DNA from: Lysobacteraceae bacterium
GTDB taxonomy: Bacteria > Pseudomonadota > Gammaproteobacteria > Xanthomonadales > Rhodanobacteraceae
Reading direction: 5' to 3'
DNA length: 32,497 nucleotides
Assembly: GCA_028866435.1 (NCBI GenBank)
Contig: JAGWIC010000032.1
Coordinates: 1 to 32,497 of the forward strand
Shown: positions 18,887 to 27,696 of the stretch, piece after piece
Layout of the letters: every line of letters begins with the position of its first letter
How positions within the stretch are numbered: position 1 is the first letter of the stretch
The notes under the pieces: model-generated
Told to the model about the DNA's origin: nothing
The model's database searches: none
What the model saw: only the letters and a program-made list of their open reading frames with translations
Translations under genes and position numbers: made by a program

Positions 18887-20134
18887 TTGGCTTCAATCAC
18901 ACCCAGTGCGCACCTGGCAGACGTTCGCTACGAGATCCGCGGCGCGCTGGCCCGGCGCGCCCGCGAACTGGAAACCCATGGTCGCGAGATCATCAAGCTC
19001 AATATCGGCAACCCCGGCCGCTACGGTTTCGAGGCCCCCGCGCACCTGCGCGAAGCCATCGCCTGCCACCTGCACGACAGCGAAGCCTACGGCCATGAAC
19101 AGGGCCTGGAGCTGGCCCGCGAGGCCATCGCCCAGCAGCAGCGGTCGCGCGGCGCCCGCGGCGTCGATCCCGAGCGGATCTTCATCGGCAACGGGGTCAG
19201 CGAGCTGATCGACATCTCCCTGCGCGCCCTGCTGCAACCCGGCGACGAGGTGCTGCTGCCCAGTCCGGACTACCCGCTGTGGAGCGCCGCCACCATCCTC
19301 AACGGCGGTCGGCCGCGCTATTACCCCTGCCCGGCCAGCCGCGGCCACCTGCCCGACCCGGACCAGGTCGAGGCGCTGATCACCCCGCGCACGCGCGCGC
19401 TGGTGCTGATCAACCCGAACAACCCGACCGGCGCGGTGTATCCGCGCGAACTGCTGCAACGGCTGGTGGCGATTGCCGCAAGGCATCGCCTGCTGCTGCT
19501 GTCCGACGAGATCTACGACGAGATCCTTTACGACGGGGCCCGGTTCCAGCCGCTGGCCGCCGTCGCCGACAACGTGCCGTGCCTCAGCTTTGGCGGACTC
19601 AGCAAGGTCCATCGCGCCTGCGGCTACCGGGTCGGCTGGATGAGCCTGTCCGGCGACCCGGCCCTGGGCGCCAGCTATCGCGATGCCCTGCAATTGCTGG
19701 CGGCCCTGCGCCTGTGCGCCAACGTCACCGCGCAGTGGGCGGTGGAGCCGGCGCTGCACAGCGGGGCGACCATCGGCTCGCTGACCTCGCCCGGTGGCCG
19801 CCTGCACGAGGCGCGCCGGGCCGTGATGGAAGGCGTGGCGGCCAGTGCCTATCTCGACCTGGTGGCACCCGCCGGTGCGCTGTACGCCTTCCCGCAGGTG
19901 CGCGCCGACCGCATCGATGCCTTCGACGACGAGTCCTTCGCCCTGCGCCTGCTGGAGGAAGAGTCGGTGCTGGTGGTGCCGGGGAGCAGCTTCAACGTGC
20001 CGCGCAGCCGGCATTTCAGGCTGACCCTGCTGCCCCAGCCGGCGCAACTGCACGAGGTGTTCGTGCGGATCGAGCGGGTGCTGGCGCGGATGGCCGGCGA
20101 GCAGCCGGTCGCCGGCCGCGTCGCGCTCGCCTGA
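18887..20134 (+). CDS. Class I/II aminotransferase, AlaA-like (glutamate-pyruvate type)
   Basis: This PLP enzyme probably transfers an amino group between alanine and 2-oxoglutarate. Seen in the 415 residues: IKLNIGNPGRYGFEAP near the N-terminus, the NPNNPTGAVY block, LLSDEIYDEI with the pyridine-N Asp, and the PLP lysine (about Lys240) in SFGGLSKVHRACGYRVGW. RHFRLTLLPQP holds the carboxylate-binding Arg. This combination is typical of E. coli AlaA and its relatives. The start is TTG, chosen because AAGGA lies eight bases upstream and the domain begins there; an upstream ATG would run through the rsgA promoter region. The SGNH hydrolase starts 17 bases after its stop. Confidence 0.88.
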   Translation: MASITPSAHLADVRYEIRGALARRARELETHGREIIKLNIGNPGRYGFEAPAHLREAIACHLHDSEAYGHEQGLELAREAIAQQQRSRGARGVDPERIFIGNGVSELIDISLRALLQPGDEVLLPSPDYPLWSAATILNGGRPRYYPCPASRGHLPDPDQVEALITPRTRALVLINPNNPTGAVYPRELLQRLVAIAARHRLLLLSDEIYDEILYDGARFQPLAAVADNVPCLSFGGLSKVHRACGYRVGWMSLSGDPALGASYRDALQLLAALRLCANVTAQWAVEPALHSGATIGSLTSPGGRLHEARRAVMEGVAASAYLDLVAPAGALYAFPQVRADRIDAFDDESFALRLLEEESVLVVPGSSFNVPRSRHFRLTLLPQPAQLHEVFVRIERVLARMAGEQPVAGRVALA

Positions 20135-20151
20135 GCCGGCCGGCCCGACCG

Positions 20152-20772
20152 ATGCCCGCCACCGCACCACCGTTGCCGATCTACCTCGCCCTCGGCGACT
20201 CCTACACCATCGGCGAGCGGGTGGCGGCCAGCGAGCGCTGGCCGGCCGTGCTGGTCGGCCGGTTGCGGGCGGTGGGCGTGGCGCTGGACGAGCCGCGGAT
20301 CGTGGCGGTCACCGGCTGGACCACCGACGAATTGGCCCAAGGCATGGAGGCCGCCGCACTGGCGCCATCCTACGACCTGGTCAGCCTGCAGATCGGCGTG
20401 AACAACCAGTACCGCGGCCGCTCAAGCGAGGACTATCGCCAGCAGTTCGCCAGCCTGCTGGCCCGCGCCATCGCGCTTGCCGGTGGCCGGCCCGGCCGGG
20501 TGGTGGTGGTATCGATCCCAGACTGGGGTGTCACCCGCTTCGCCCGCGAGCAGGGCCGCGACCCGGCGCGCATCGCGGCGGAACTGGATGCCTACAACGC
20601 GATCGCCCTGGCGCAATCCCTGCGCGATGGCGCCCGTTTCGTGGATGTCACCGGCATCTCGCGGCAACACCCCGATGCGCTGGCCGACGACGGCCTGCAT
20701 CCCTCCGGCGCGCAGTACGCGTGGTGGGCGGAGCGGATCGAGCCGGTGGTGCGCGAGGCGCTCGGCCACTGA
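20152..20772 (+). CDS. SGNH/GDSL hydrolase
   Basis: This 206-residue hydrolase is probably an esterase or lipase and has all four family blocks: GDSY with nucleophile Ser17, Gly55 in VTGWTT, Asn84 in IGVNNQY, and the Asp180/His183 pair in DDGLHPSG. No signal peptide is visible, so it probably acts in the cytoplasm. The gene starts 17 bases after the aminotransferase stop, and the two are probably one operon. The substrate cannot be read from sequence. Confidence 0.9.
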   Translation: MPATAPPLPIYLALGDSYTIGERVAASERWPAVLVGRLRAVGVALDEPRIVAVTGWTTDELAQGMEAAALAPSYDLVSLQIGVNNQYRGRSSEDYRQQFASLLARAIALAGGRPGRVVVVSIPDWGVTRFAREQGRDPARIAAELDAYNAIALAQSLRDGARFVDVTGISRQHPDALADDGLHPSGAQYAWWAERIEPVVREALGH

Positions 20773-20873
20773 CGACGGCCGCGGGCACGGCAACGCGCCT
20801 GCAACCTGTTCGCCATCGGGCGGTGATTTGGCGCCCGCATACTGGCGCCCCGGCCACCACCGGGATCCCCGCC

Positions 20874-21731
20874 ATGAAAACCTTCCACTGTCGCAGCGCC
20901 TTCATTTCCGATGTGCATCTGGGCACGCCCGACTGCAAGGCGGATTACCTGCTCGACTTCCTGCGCCAATTGCGCTGCGAGAAGCTCTACCTGGTCGGCG
21001 ACATCATCGACATGGAGGCCCTCGCCAGACGCCCCTGGTGGCAGCCGCGGCACACCGCCGTGCTGGCCGAGGTGCTGGCCCTGGCGCGACGCGGGGTGGA
21101 AGTCACCTACATCCCCGGCAATCACGACGCCCCGCTGCGTGCCCTGCAGGGGCAGGATTTCGCCGGCATCAGGATCGCGCTGGACGCCGTGCATGTCGGC
21201 GCGGACGGCCGGCGCTACCGGGTCAGCCATGGTGACGAATTCGACCCCGGCCACGTCGGTCGCGGCTGGATGCTGCACCTGGGCGATGCCATGCACCGCT
21301 TCATCAGCTGGGGCAATCGCCGCCTGCATGCGGTACGACAACGCCTGGCGCTTCCCTACCTGCCGCTTTCGATCATCATCAAGTCGCATGTCGGCAAGGC
21401 GCTGGCGTATATCCGCGCGTACGAGGAGCGCGCCGCCCGCGCGGCGCACGAACAGGGCTTCGACGGCCACATCTGCGGCCATATCCACTTTGGCCAGGTG
21501 CGCCAGATCGGCACCGTGCTCTACCTCAACGACGGCGACTGGGTGGAACACTGCACCGCCCTGGTCGAGGACCACACCGGCGCGATGGAGCTGCTGCACT
21601 GGAGCGAACAAGCCACCGCGCTGGGCCGCGCCAGCCGCGAACTGGTGCTGCCCTCGCCCGCCGCCGCCCTGGCACTGGCGCCACTGGCCATGACCCAACC
21701 CGATCTCGGCGCACTGCACCTGGCCGCCTGA
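20874..21731 (+). CDS. LpxH-like calcineurin-type metallophosphoesterase
   Basis: This 285-residue protein has the full dinuclear metal motif set: Asp13-x-His15 (SDVHLG), Asp43 (VGDIID), Asn83-His84 (GNHD), His119 (VSHGDEFD) and His203/His205 (CGHIHFG). It resembles UDP-2,3-diacylglucosamine diphosphatases of lipid A synthesis. True LpxH carries GNRD where this protein has GNHD, so it may be a paralogue acting on another phosphoester. The central segment with two Arg/His-rich helices (HRFISWGNRRLHAVRQRL) is typical of this group. About 60 C-terminal residues are Ala-rich and unconserved in character. The start was chosen where the domain begins (MKTFHCRSAFISDVHLG). Confidence 0.85.
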   Translation: MKTFHCRSAFISDVHLGTPDCKADYLLDFLRQLRCEKLYLVGDIIDMEALARRPWWQPRHTAVLAEVLALARRGVEVTYIPGNHDAPLRALQGQDFAGIRIALDAVHVGADGRRYRVSHGDEFDPGHVGRGWMLHLGDAMHRFISWGNRRLHAVRQRLALPYLPLSIIIKSHVGKALAYIRAYEERAARAAHEQGFDGHICGHIHFGQVRQIGTVLYLNDGDWVEHCTALVEDHTGAMELLHWSEQATALGRASRELVLPSPAAALALAPLAMTQPDLGALHLAA

Positions 21732-21805
21732 ACATGGGCTTGAAAGCCGGCCGGAGCACCGCATGTCCAGCGGCGTATCATGTCGTCCTTTGCCGGAGTT
21801 TCCCC

Positions 21806-22729
21806 ATGTCCCTGGATAGCGCAACACGCGAACGCATCGAGACCCTGCTCACCAGCCACCGCGTGGTGCTGTTCATGAAGGGCACGCGCCAGCAACCCAT
21901 GTGCGGCTTCTCCGCCGCCGCCACCAATACGCTGAACGAGCTGCTGCCCGAATACCACACCGTCAACGTGCTGGAGGACCAGGAAATCCGCGAGGGCATC
22001 AAGCTCTACGGCGAGTGGCCGACGATCCCCCAGCTTTACGTCGACGGCGAGCTGATCGGTGGCGCCGACATCATCAGCCAGATGTACGGCAGCGGCGAGC
22101 TGCACACGCTGTTCGGCGCGGCGGCACCGGACCGCACGCCGCCGGAGATCACCATCACCGACGCCGCCGCCGAGGCGATCCGCCAGGGCACGGCCAACGC
22201 CCAGGGCGCGGCCCTGCATCTGGAAATCGGCCCCGACCACAGCGCCGGATTCCAGCTCGCACCAGCCGGCAAGCACGACATCGTCGCGCACGCGAACGGC
22301 CTGGAGGTGCATTTCGACCCGGCCAGCGCCCAGCGCGCGCGCGGCATCGTGATCGACTGGGTCTCCACGGTGCAGGGTGAAGGGCTGAGCCTGAAGTTCC
22401 CGGGCGCGCCAGAAATCAAGTCACTCAGCGTGCAGCAGCTGCAGGCGCGACTGGCCGCCGGCGACATCACCCTGATCGACGTGCGTCCCGCGGCGAGCCG
22501 CGCCATGGCCGCACCACTGTCGGCGGCGCGGGTGCTGGAGGAGGAGGGCTACGAGAGCCTGGCCAGCCTGCCCAAGGACACCGCGCTCGCCTTCATCTGC
22601 CACCACGGCATCTCCAGCCGCGCGATGGCCGAACGCTTTGCCGCCCACGGCTTCAGCAACGTGCACAACGTCGAAGGCGGCATGGACGCCTGGGCCAGCG
22701 AGGTGGATCCGGGCGTGCCGCGTTACTGA
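21806..22729 (+). CDS. Monothiol glutaredoxin (Grx4) fused to A-type carrier-like and rhodanese domains
   Basis: This 307-residue protein has three domains. Residues 1-105 are a CGFS monothiol glutaredoxin (Cys33 in QPMCGFSAA, then WPTIPQLYVDGELIGGADI), which binds a [2Fe-2S] cluster with glutathione. Residues about 113-200 look like an IscA/HesB A-type domain (ITITDAAAEAIRQ, GIVIDWVSTVQGEGLSLKF), but the three cluster-binding cysteines are all missing. Residues about 205-300 are a rhodanese domain with an active-site loop beginning at Cys265 (CHHGISSRAM). The start has GGAG nine bases upstream. It likely works in iron-sulfur cluster trafficking in the cytoplasm. It is the last gene of the plus-strand run and is closed by a terminator. 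Confidence 0.93.
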   Translation: MSLDSATRERIETLLTSHRVVLFMKGTRQQPMCGFSAAATNTLNELLPEYHTVNVLEDQEIREGIKLYGEWPTIPQLYVDGELIGGADIISQMYGSGELHTLFGAAAPDRTPPEITITDAAAEAIRQGTANAQGAALHLEIGPDHSAGFQLAPAGKHDIVAHANGLEVHFDPASAQRARGIVIDWVSTVQGEGLSLKFPGAPEIKSLSVQQLQARLAAGDITLIDVRPAASRAMAAPLSAARVLEEEGYESLASLPKDTALAFICHHGISSRAMAERFAAHGFSNVHNVEGGMDAWASEVDPGVPRY

Positions 22730-22753
22730 CCCCTCGCCATACACGACATTCGA

Positions 22754-22783
22754 GGGCCGACGTGCCAGTGAGCACGTCGGCCC
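22754..22783. terminator. Bidirectional hairpin terminator, perfect 12-bp stem
   Basis: Positions 22754-22765 pair with 22772-22783 around a 6-base loop, between the convergent Grx4 gene (stop at 22729) and the hydroxylase gene (stop at 22793). No T-tract is present on either side. Confidence 0.85.
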
Positions 22784-22792
22784 CACGGTCGT

Positions 22793-24115
22793 TCAGGCGC
22801 TGACCGGCGGCAGCTCACAAGACTGGTTGAAGTCGCCGATGGCCTCGACCAGGTCGGTCACCGCCAGCCGCTCGGCTTCGCTGAGGTCCGGATTCCAGGT
22901 ATCCAGGATCAACACCACGCGGGTCTTGTCACTGTGGTTCCACGCTTCGTGCTCGAAGGTATCGTCGAAGGTCACGCAATGCCCTTCCTGCCACACGTGA
23001 TCCTCGCCACCCACACGGATCGCGCAGTCGTTCGGCACTATCAACGGCAGGTGGGTCACCAGACGGGTATTGGTCACGCCCGTATGCAAGAGGATATGTG
23101 TGCCTGGACTGAGTACTGAAAAGAGGGTTTCCGGCGAATGATCACGAATGCGCACCAGCGGCAGTGCATCCAGCAGAGCCGTGGTCTGCGGGCAGCGCAG
23201 GCAATGCTCGTCGTAGCGGATGCCATGGCGATAGAAGAAAAAGGCATCCCACGAGGCCGGCCGCTCGCCTGACGAATCAAGCAGTTCCTTCGTCTGCCCT
23301 GGCGACTGCACGCCAAGGAACGCCTCCAGTTGCTGGCTCTGCGCAAGCACCTCACGCAGCTCCTCCCGTACGGTAGCGGTGGCTGCTTCAAGCGCGTCCA
23401 GCCACGGGAATCGTTCACGCGGATAGAACGGCTGGCTGGGGATATCCGGGAAATAGAGAAACTTCGGCTTCTGCCGCGGATCGGGAATATCTGCCGACCG
23501 CTCGCCAAAATAGATGGCCAGGCTGCGCTCGACACGCACCAGCTCGGCGCTGCCGTAGCGGTCGCGCAGCGGCTCGAACGACGCGCGAAACAGCTGGTGG
23601 CGGCCTTTGTTCACGTAATTCATGGCGTAGCGCACCGCCCCGCGTAGCCCCGGTGCGGTGGTGGCGTCACTGACCCAGCGACCTTGCGCGTGCGCGCCCT
23701 GGATGGCCATGAAGTAGGCCTTGAGCGCCTCATGCGACTGCCCGAGTTGTTCCAGCGCGACGCCCAACTGCAACCTCGCCACGAATACGCCAGGCGCCAA
23801 CGCCAGCCCGCGTCGCAAGCTGTCCGCTGCTTGCGCGAAGTCCCCGGCGCCCGACTGCGCGAAGCCCAGCTGGTTCCAGATCGTGGGATCCTCAGGCCTA
23901 GCCCGAGCAGCGACCTGCAACGCACCTATCGCCAGCTGATGTTCGCCGCGCGAAACATGCTGGCCGGCGATGAACAACAGCGCCTGCACGTCATCCGGCA
24001 CCAGCGCAAGCAGCCTCCTGAAACAGTGTTCCGCCGCATCCGTGTCATGGCGGCGCAGATGGTCCAGCGCCATCGAGCGGCTTGCCGCGGGATTGGGATC
24101 GTAGGGCTTGTTCAT
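22793..24115 (-). CDS. TPR protein with aspartyl/asparaginyl beta-hydroxylase domain
   Basis: This 440-residue protein is predicted to be cytoplasmic, with no signal peptide or membrane segment. Residues about 15-145 form three to four TPR units (DDVQALLFIAGQHVSRGEHQ, DPTIWNQLGFAQSGAGDFAQ). Residues about 215-410 are a 2-oxoglutarate/Fe(II) aspartyl/asparaginyl beta-hydroxylase domain. The iron ligands His344 (LLHTGVTN) and His389 (FEHEAWN) and the 2OG-binding His355 (THLPL) and Arg399 are all present, and the spacings 11, 34 and 10 closely match human AspH as I recall it. It should therefore be active. Substrates may be protein side chains or a small molecule. It is divergent from the first TPR-sulfotransferase. 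AAAGG nine bases upstream supports the ATG. Confidence 0.92.
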   Translation of the reverse strand: MNKPYDPNPAASRSMALDHLRRHDTDAAEHCFRRLLALVPDDVQALLFIAGQHVSRGEHQLAIGALQVAARARPEDPTIWNQLGFAQSGAGDFAQAADSLRRGLALAPGVFVARLQLGVALEQLGQSHEALKAYFMAIQGAHAQGRWVSDATTAPGLRGAVRYAMNYVNKGRHQLFRASFEPLRDRYGSAELVRVERSLAIYFGERSADIPDPRQKPKFLYFPDIPSQPFYPRERFPWLDALEAATATVREELREVLAQSQQLEAFLGVQSPGQTKELLDSSGERPASWDAFFFYRHGIRYDEHCLRCPQTTALLDALPLVRIRDHSPETLFSVLSPGTHILLHTGVTNTRLVTHLPLIVPNDCAIRVGGEDHVWQEGHCVTFDDTFEHEAWNHSDKTRVVLILDTWNPDLSEAERLAVTDLVEAIGDFNQSCELPPVSA

Positions 24116-24190
24116 CGACACGCACCTTTCTTCGCTCGGGGTAAATCGGGCCGGCCCCCGGTGACCGGACACGGGCCATGACTGTGCGGG

Positions 24191-24197
24191 CATAATA
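24191..24197. promoter_or_regulatory. Possible -10 element in the hydroxylase/sulfotransferase divergent gap
   Basis: The sequence reads CATAAT on the plus strand and TATTAT on the minus strand at overlapping positions. Either could serve the divergent pair (starts at 24115 and 24318). No clear -35 is seen on either strand. Nothing else is recognisable in the 202-base gap, and there is no peptide-coding frame with a tyrosine in it. Confidence 0.25.
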
Positions 24198-24317
24198 CGC
24201 GTTGGCGAGGTGCCACATCGGCAACACCACCAAACGCGCACGAATGGCGAAGCTGCGGCACAACACGCATCGGTAACGCGGCGAGTGATCGCCCGTGGTT
24301 GAATTCCTGGAGGTTGA

Positions 24318-25892
24318 ATGTCCCTGCTACTGGATGGGTTGACGCCGGTCGCCGCGAGAAGCGTGATAGCGGCCGGACAGGCGCTGGATGCCGGGCGGGT
24401 GGACGACGCCTGGCGCCATCTGGTCGAAGCCTCCGTATCGCACCCGGACCACCCGGAAGTACTGCGCATGCTGGCCGGCATCCATGGCATGCGCGGACGG
24501 CATCAGGATGCGATAGCGACCATGCGCCGCGCACTGGAGCGACGCCCGGACGTGGCCGCCTATCACAACACGCTGGGCAGCCTGCTGGGTCAGGCCGGCG
24601 AGTACGACGCGGCGATCGCCGCCTTGCGCCGCAGTTGTGAACTGCAACCGGGCATGGCCATCGCCTGGTACAACCTCGGAGTCATGCTGGTACGCTGCGT
24701 GCGCAATGAAGAAGCCCTCCTGGCACTGGAACGGGCCGTTTCCTTGGCACCGGATCACATGTCGGCGCGCGCGCTGCTGGCCGACATGCTGCGCATGCGT
24801 GGGCATGTCACGCAGGCCGCCAGCACATATCGCCGGGTGATCGCGGAACAACCGTGGGCCGGCATGGCCTGGTGGGGTCTGGCCGACCTGAAATCGGTGA
24901 GGTTCCAGGAGAACGACATTTCCCTGATGCGGCAGGCGATGCAGGATCCTCACGCCACCGTCGATGACCAGATTGCCATCGGGTTCGCCCTCGCCAAGGC
25001 ACTTGACGATGGCGGCCAGCACGAAGGTGCGCTGGCGGCCTTGGCCGGCGCCAACGCCATGGCACGACGGCGACAGTCATGGAACCGGAGCGGCTATTCG
25101 GCCGCGGTCGACGCGCTCAACGCGGCCTTCACGCCACCGCCACCCGGTGCCGATGCCGCGCTTGGCCGGGAGGCGATCTTCATCGTCGGCCTGCCGCGTT
25201 CGGGATCGACCTTGATCGAGCAGATACTCGCCTCGCACTCCGATGTCTGTGGAGCCGGTGAACTGCCCGACCTGCCGCAGGTGCTGGCCGAGGAATCACG
25301 CAGCCGTGGCGAGCCGTTTCCACGCTGGGTCGGGTCGATGCAGCCGACAGACTGGCAACGTCTGGGACAACGTTACCTGGAGCGCACAGCCTATTGGCGG
25401 CGCGAACACCGCGTGTTCACCGACAAGTTGCCCAGCAACTGGGTCTACATCGGCGCCATCCGCGCCATGCTGCCGGGTGCGCACATCGTCGCAAGCAGCC
25501 GCGACCCGCTGGAAACCTGCTTTTCCTGCTACAGGCAAAGGATGGACAACAACGAATATACGCGCGACTTCGACGACCTGGCCAGCTTCTGGCGGGACTG
25601 CGACCGCAGCCTGCGTCACTGGACCAGCCTGCATCCCGATCATGTCATGGTGCATGAATATGAAGCGATGCTGGCCGATCCGCAGGATCGGATTCGCCGC
25701 CTGTTGGCATTCTGCGGATTGCCGTTCGAGGACGCCTGTCTCAGCTTTCACCTGAACCAGCGCGAGGTCCGCTCGCCGAGTGCCACCCAGGTCCGCCAGC
25801 CATTACGTAACGACACCGCCCGCGGGCCTGTATATGGCGCCTTGCTCGACCCATTGCGCAAGGCATTGGGGATGCAACCATGGCCAGCCTAG
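24318..25892 (+). CDS. TPR-sulfotransferase protein 1
   Basis: This 524-residue protein has no signal peptide. Residues about 15-270 are TPR repeats (DVAAYHNTLGSLLGQAGEYD, MAIAWYNLGVMLVRCVRNEE, DHMSARALLADMLRMRG). Residues 286-490 are a Sulfotransfer_3-type domain: the PAPS 5'-phosphosulfate loop FIVGLPRSGSTLIEQIL at about 288, a Glu in GAGELPDL (about 315) at the place of the catalytic base in tyrosylprotein sulfotransferases, DKLP, and the 3'-phosphate motif SSRDPLETCFSCYRQ at about 393. It would transfer sulfate from PAPS to a hydroxyl group. GGAGG five bases before the ATG is a strong ribosome-binding site. The next sulfotransferase starts 76 bases downstream on the same strand. Confidence 0.93.
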   Translation: MSLLLDGLTPVAARSVIAAGQALDAGRVDDAWRHLVEASVSHPDHPEVLRMLAGIHGMRGRHQDAIATMRRALERRPDVAAYHNTLGSLLGQAGEYDAAIAALRRSCELQPGMAIAWYNLGVMLVRCVRNEEALLALERAVSLAPDHMSARALLADMLRMRGHVTQAASTYRRVIAEQPWAGMAWWGLADLKSVRFQENDISLMRQAMQDPHATVDDQIAIGFALAKALDDGGQHEGALAALAGANAMARRRQSWNRSGYSAAVDALNAAFTPPPPGADAALGREAIFIVGLPRSGSTLIEQILASHSDVCGAGELPDLPQVLAEESRSRGEPFPRWVGSMQPTDWQRLGQRYLERTAYWRREHRVFTDKLPSNWVYIGAIRAMLPGAHIVASSRDPLETCFSCYRQRMDNNEYTRDFDDLASFWRDCDRSLRHWTSLHPDHVMVHEYEAMLADPQDRIRRLLAFCGLPFEDACLSFHLNQREVRSPSATQVRQPLRNDTARGPVYGALLDPLRKALGMQPWPA

Positions 25893-25968
25893 GCGTGTCG
25901 CCTTGCCGCCAGTACCCGCCCCCTTGCCGGCTGCCGTTCACGACAGGCTGGGGCAAGGTTGCTCGATC

Positions 25969-27612
25969 ATGACCCCATCGACCGCCTCCCCCGCTACCGG
26001 CATCGCCCCCAAAACGGAGACCCTGCGCGCGCCCAGGCAGAGCAGCGCACGCGGTCAAGCCGATGCCACCGGGCTGCTTGGCGCCCTCCATGGTGCCGAC
26101 GAGGACGGTTGGCTGGAGTGCGCACAGGCATTGGTGCTACGAGGTGACCACGAGATGGCATTGCTGGTGCTCGATCACGCCATGGCCGCCCATCCCCGCT
26201 CGGCCCGGATCAGGCTGGCGCTGGGCGGGAGCCTGCTGCACCACGGCAATGAGCCGGCGGCCGAGACCGTGTTGCGAGCTCTGCTGTGCGACGTCCCCGA
26301 GCATGCCGCTTGCAGCCTGCTGCTGGCGGGAATGCTGAAGGAGCAGGGACGCATGAAGGCGGCGGCGACGACGGTGGTCGACACGTTCGCGCGCAAGCGC
26401 CAGGACGTCGAGTCACTGCTGCTGGCGATCGAACTGCTTGACGATGCCGGCCACCAGCAGGAGGCCGCCACCCTGTGCGAGGCAGAGATTGCTGCGGGCA
26501 GCGGCGACGCCCGCTTGTTTGCCCACGCCGGCATGCTGCTTTCCCAGCTGGGCAAGTTTGAGCAGGCGCGGGTGTATCAGGAATCGGCGTTGGCCATGAC
26601 GGCGCAGGCGCTCGACTGGCATGTGCCACTGGGCATGGCCGGCCTGCAGCGTTACCGCCAGCCTGACCACCCTGACTTGTCCCTCTTCGCGGGTTACCTG
26701 CAGCAGTCGGGCCTTGGCTCGTGGGCGCGCGCGGGCCTGCTGTTCGCCCTGGGCAAGGCTCGCGACGACCTCGGCGACTACGCGCAAGCGGCGGCTCTCC
26801 TGCGCGAAGCCAATGCGCTGGTGAACGCGATGACTCGCTGGCCGCGCAAACAGTGGCGGCGCAGCATCGAGGCGCGGCTCAAGCGCAAGCCGCCCGCCGG
26901 CCGGCTCGTCTCACCGATGGACTGGATCCCGGTATTCATCGTCGGCCTGCCCCGCGCAGGAACCACCCTCCTCGCCGAGCTGCTCGGACGCCATCCAGCT
27001 GTCCGCCACCGCGGGGAGTTGCCCTGGATGCCCACCCTGGCCGATCAGCTGGCGACCGCCGGCGACCGCGATGACGGCGCTCTGGAACGGGCCGCTGGGG
27101 CGTATGCCGCGCAGCTGCGGCAGGACGACGGGGGCGCTGGCTGGCTGATCGACAAACAGCCACACAACTTCATGCACGTCGACCTGATCCTGGCGATGTT
27201 CCCCAATGCCAGGATCATCCATTGCCAGCGCAACGCGCGCGACAACGCGCTGTCGCTATGGATGCAGTCCTTCCAGGCGGGCAAGCAGGGCTTCGCCTAC
27301 GACTTCACCGATATCGCTGCCGTGATCCACGGCAGCCGGCGCTTGATGCAGCACTGGCGGCTGCGCTATCCGGATTCGATCCGGGCAGTGCGGTACGAGG
27401 CCCTGATTGCGGATCCGGCCAGCGTGCTCGACGCCTTGTGTACTTGGCTGACACTGCCCTTTCACAACCTGGTTGATGCGCACCCCGAGGACGGGGCGAT
27501 CAGCACGGCCAGCCTCTGGCAAGCACGTCAGCCGATCCACTCAGGCTCGATTCAACGCTGGAAGCACTATGCCGTCCTGCTACCCGAATTGCTGAGCCTA
27601 CCCGACATCTGA
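25969..27612 (+). CDS. TPR-sulfotransferase protein 2
   Basis: This 547-residue protein follows sulfotransferase 1 by 76 bases, probably in one operon. Residues 35-280 hold TPR-like helices that are less regular than in its neighbours (SARIRLALGGSLLHHGNEPA, GDARLFAHAGMLLSQLGKFE). The sulfotransferase domain starts at about 320: PAPS loop FIVGLPRAGTTLLAELLGRH with Ala where the other two have Ser, Glu350 in RGELPW as likely base, DKQPHNFMHVDL, and a 3'-phosphate motif CQRNARDNALSLWMQSF. The C-terminus SLWQARQPIHSGSIQRWKHY is the TPR-sulfotransferase signature. The start is uncertain: only a distant AAGG precedes the ATG, and the frame is open upstream to 25780 inside the preceding gene. Confidence 0.9.
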   Translation: MTPSTASPATGIAPKTETLRAPRQSSARGQADATGLLGALHGADEDGWLECAQALVLRGDHEMALLVLDHAMAAHPRSARIRLALGGSLLHHGNEPAAETVLRALLCDVPEHAACSLLLAGMLKEQGRMKAAATTVVDTFARKRQDVESLLLAIELLDDAGHQQEAATLCEAEIAAGSGDARLFAHAGMLLSQLGKFEQARVYQESALAMTAQALDWHVPLGMAGLQRYRQPDHPDLSLFAGYLQQSGLGSWARAGLLFALGKARDDLGDYAQAAALLREANALVNAMTRWPRKQWRRSIEARLKRKPPAGRLVSPMDWIPVFIVGLPRAGTTLLAELLGRHPAVRHRGELPWMPTLADQLATAGDRDDGALERAAGAYAAQLRQDDGGAGWLIDKQPHNFMHVDLILAMFPNARIIHCQRNARDNALSLWMQSFQAGKQGFAYDFTDIAAVIHGSRRLMQHWRLRYPDSIRAVRYEALIADPASVLDALCTWLTLPFHNLVDAHPEDGAISTASLWQARQPIHSGSIQRWKHYAVLLPELLSLPDI

Positions 27613-27696
27613 TGGTGGCCATGCCGGGGCGCACCTTGTACTCGCAGCAGCATATTGACCTGGCCGATCCCGCATGAAGGCAATAGCTCGTTTCGG

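Noticed and set aside
24116-24317. Search for a small sulfated-peptide gene (RaxX-like) between the hydroxylase and sulfotransferase 1
   Set aside because: Only a 10-codon frame was seen, without tyrosine and without a ribosome-binding site.
27613-27696. Possible terminator between the convergent sulfotransferases 2 and 3
   Set aside because: Only short, imperfect pairings are present. Nothing comparable to the other terminators in the window.
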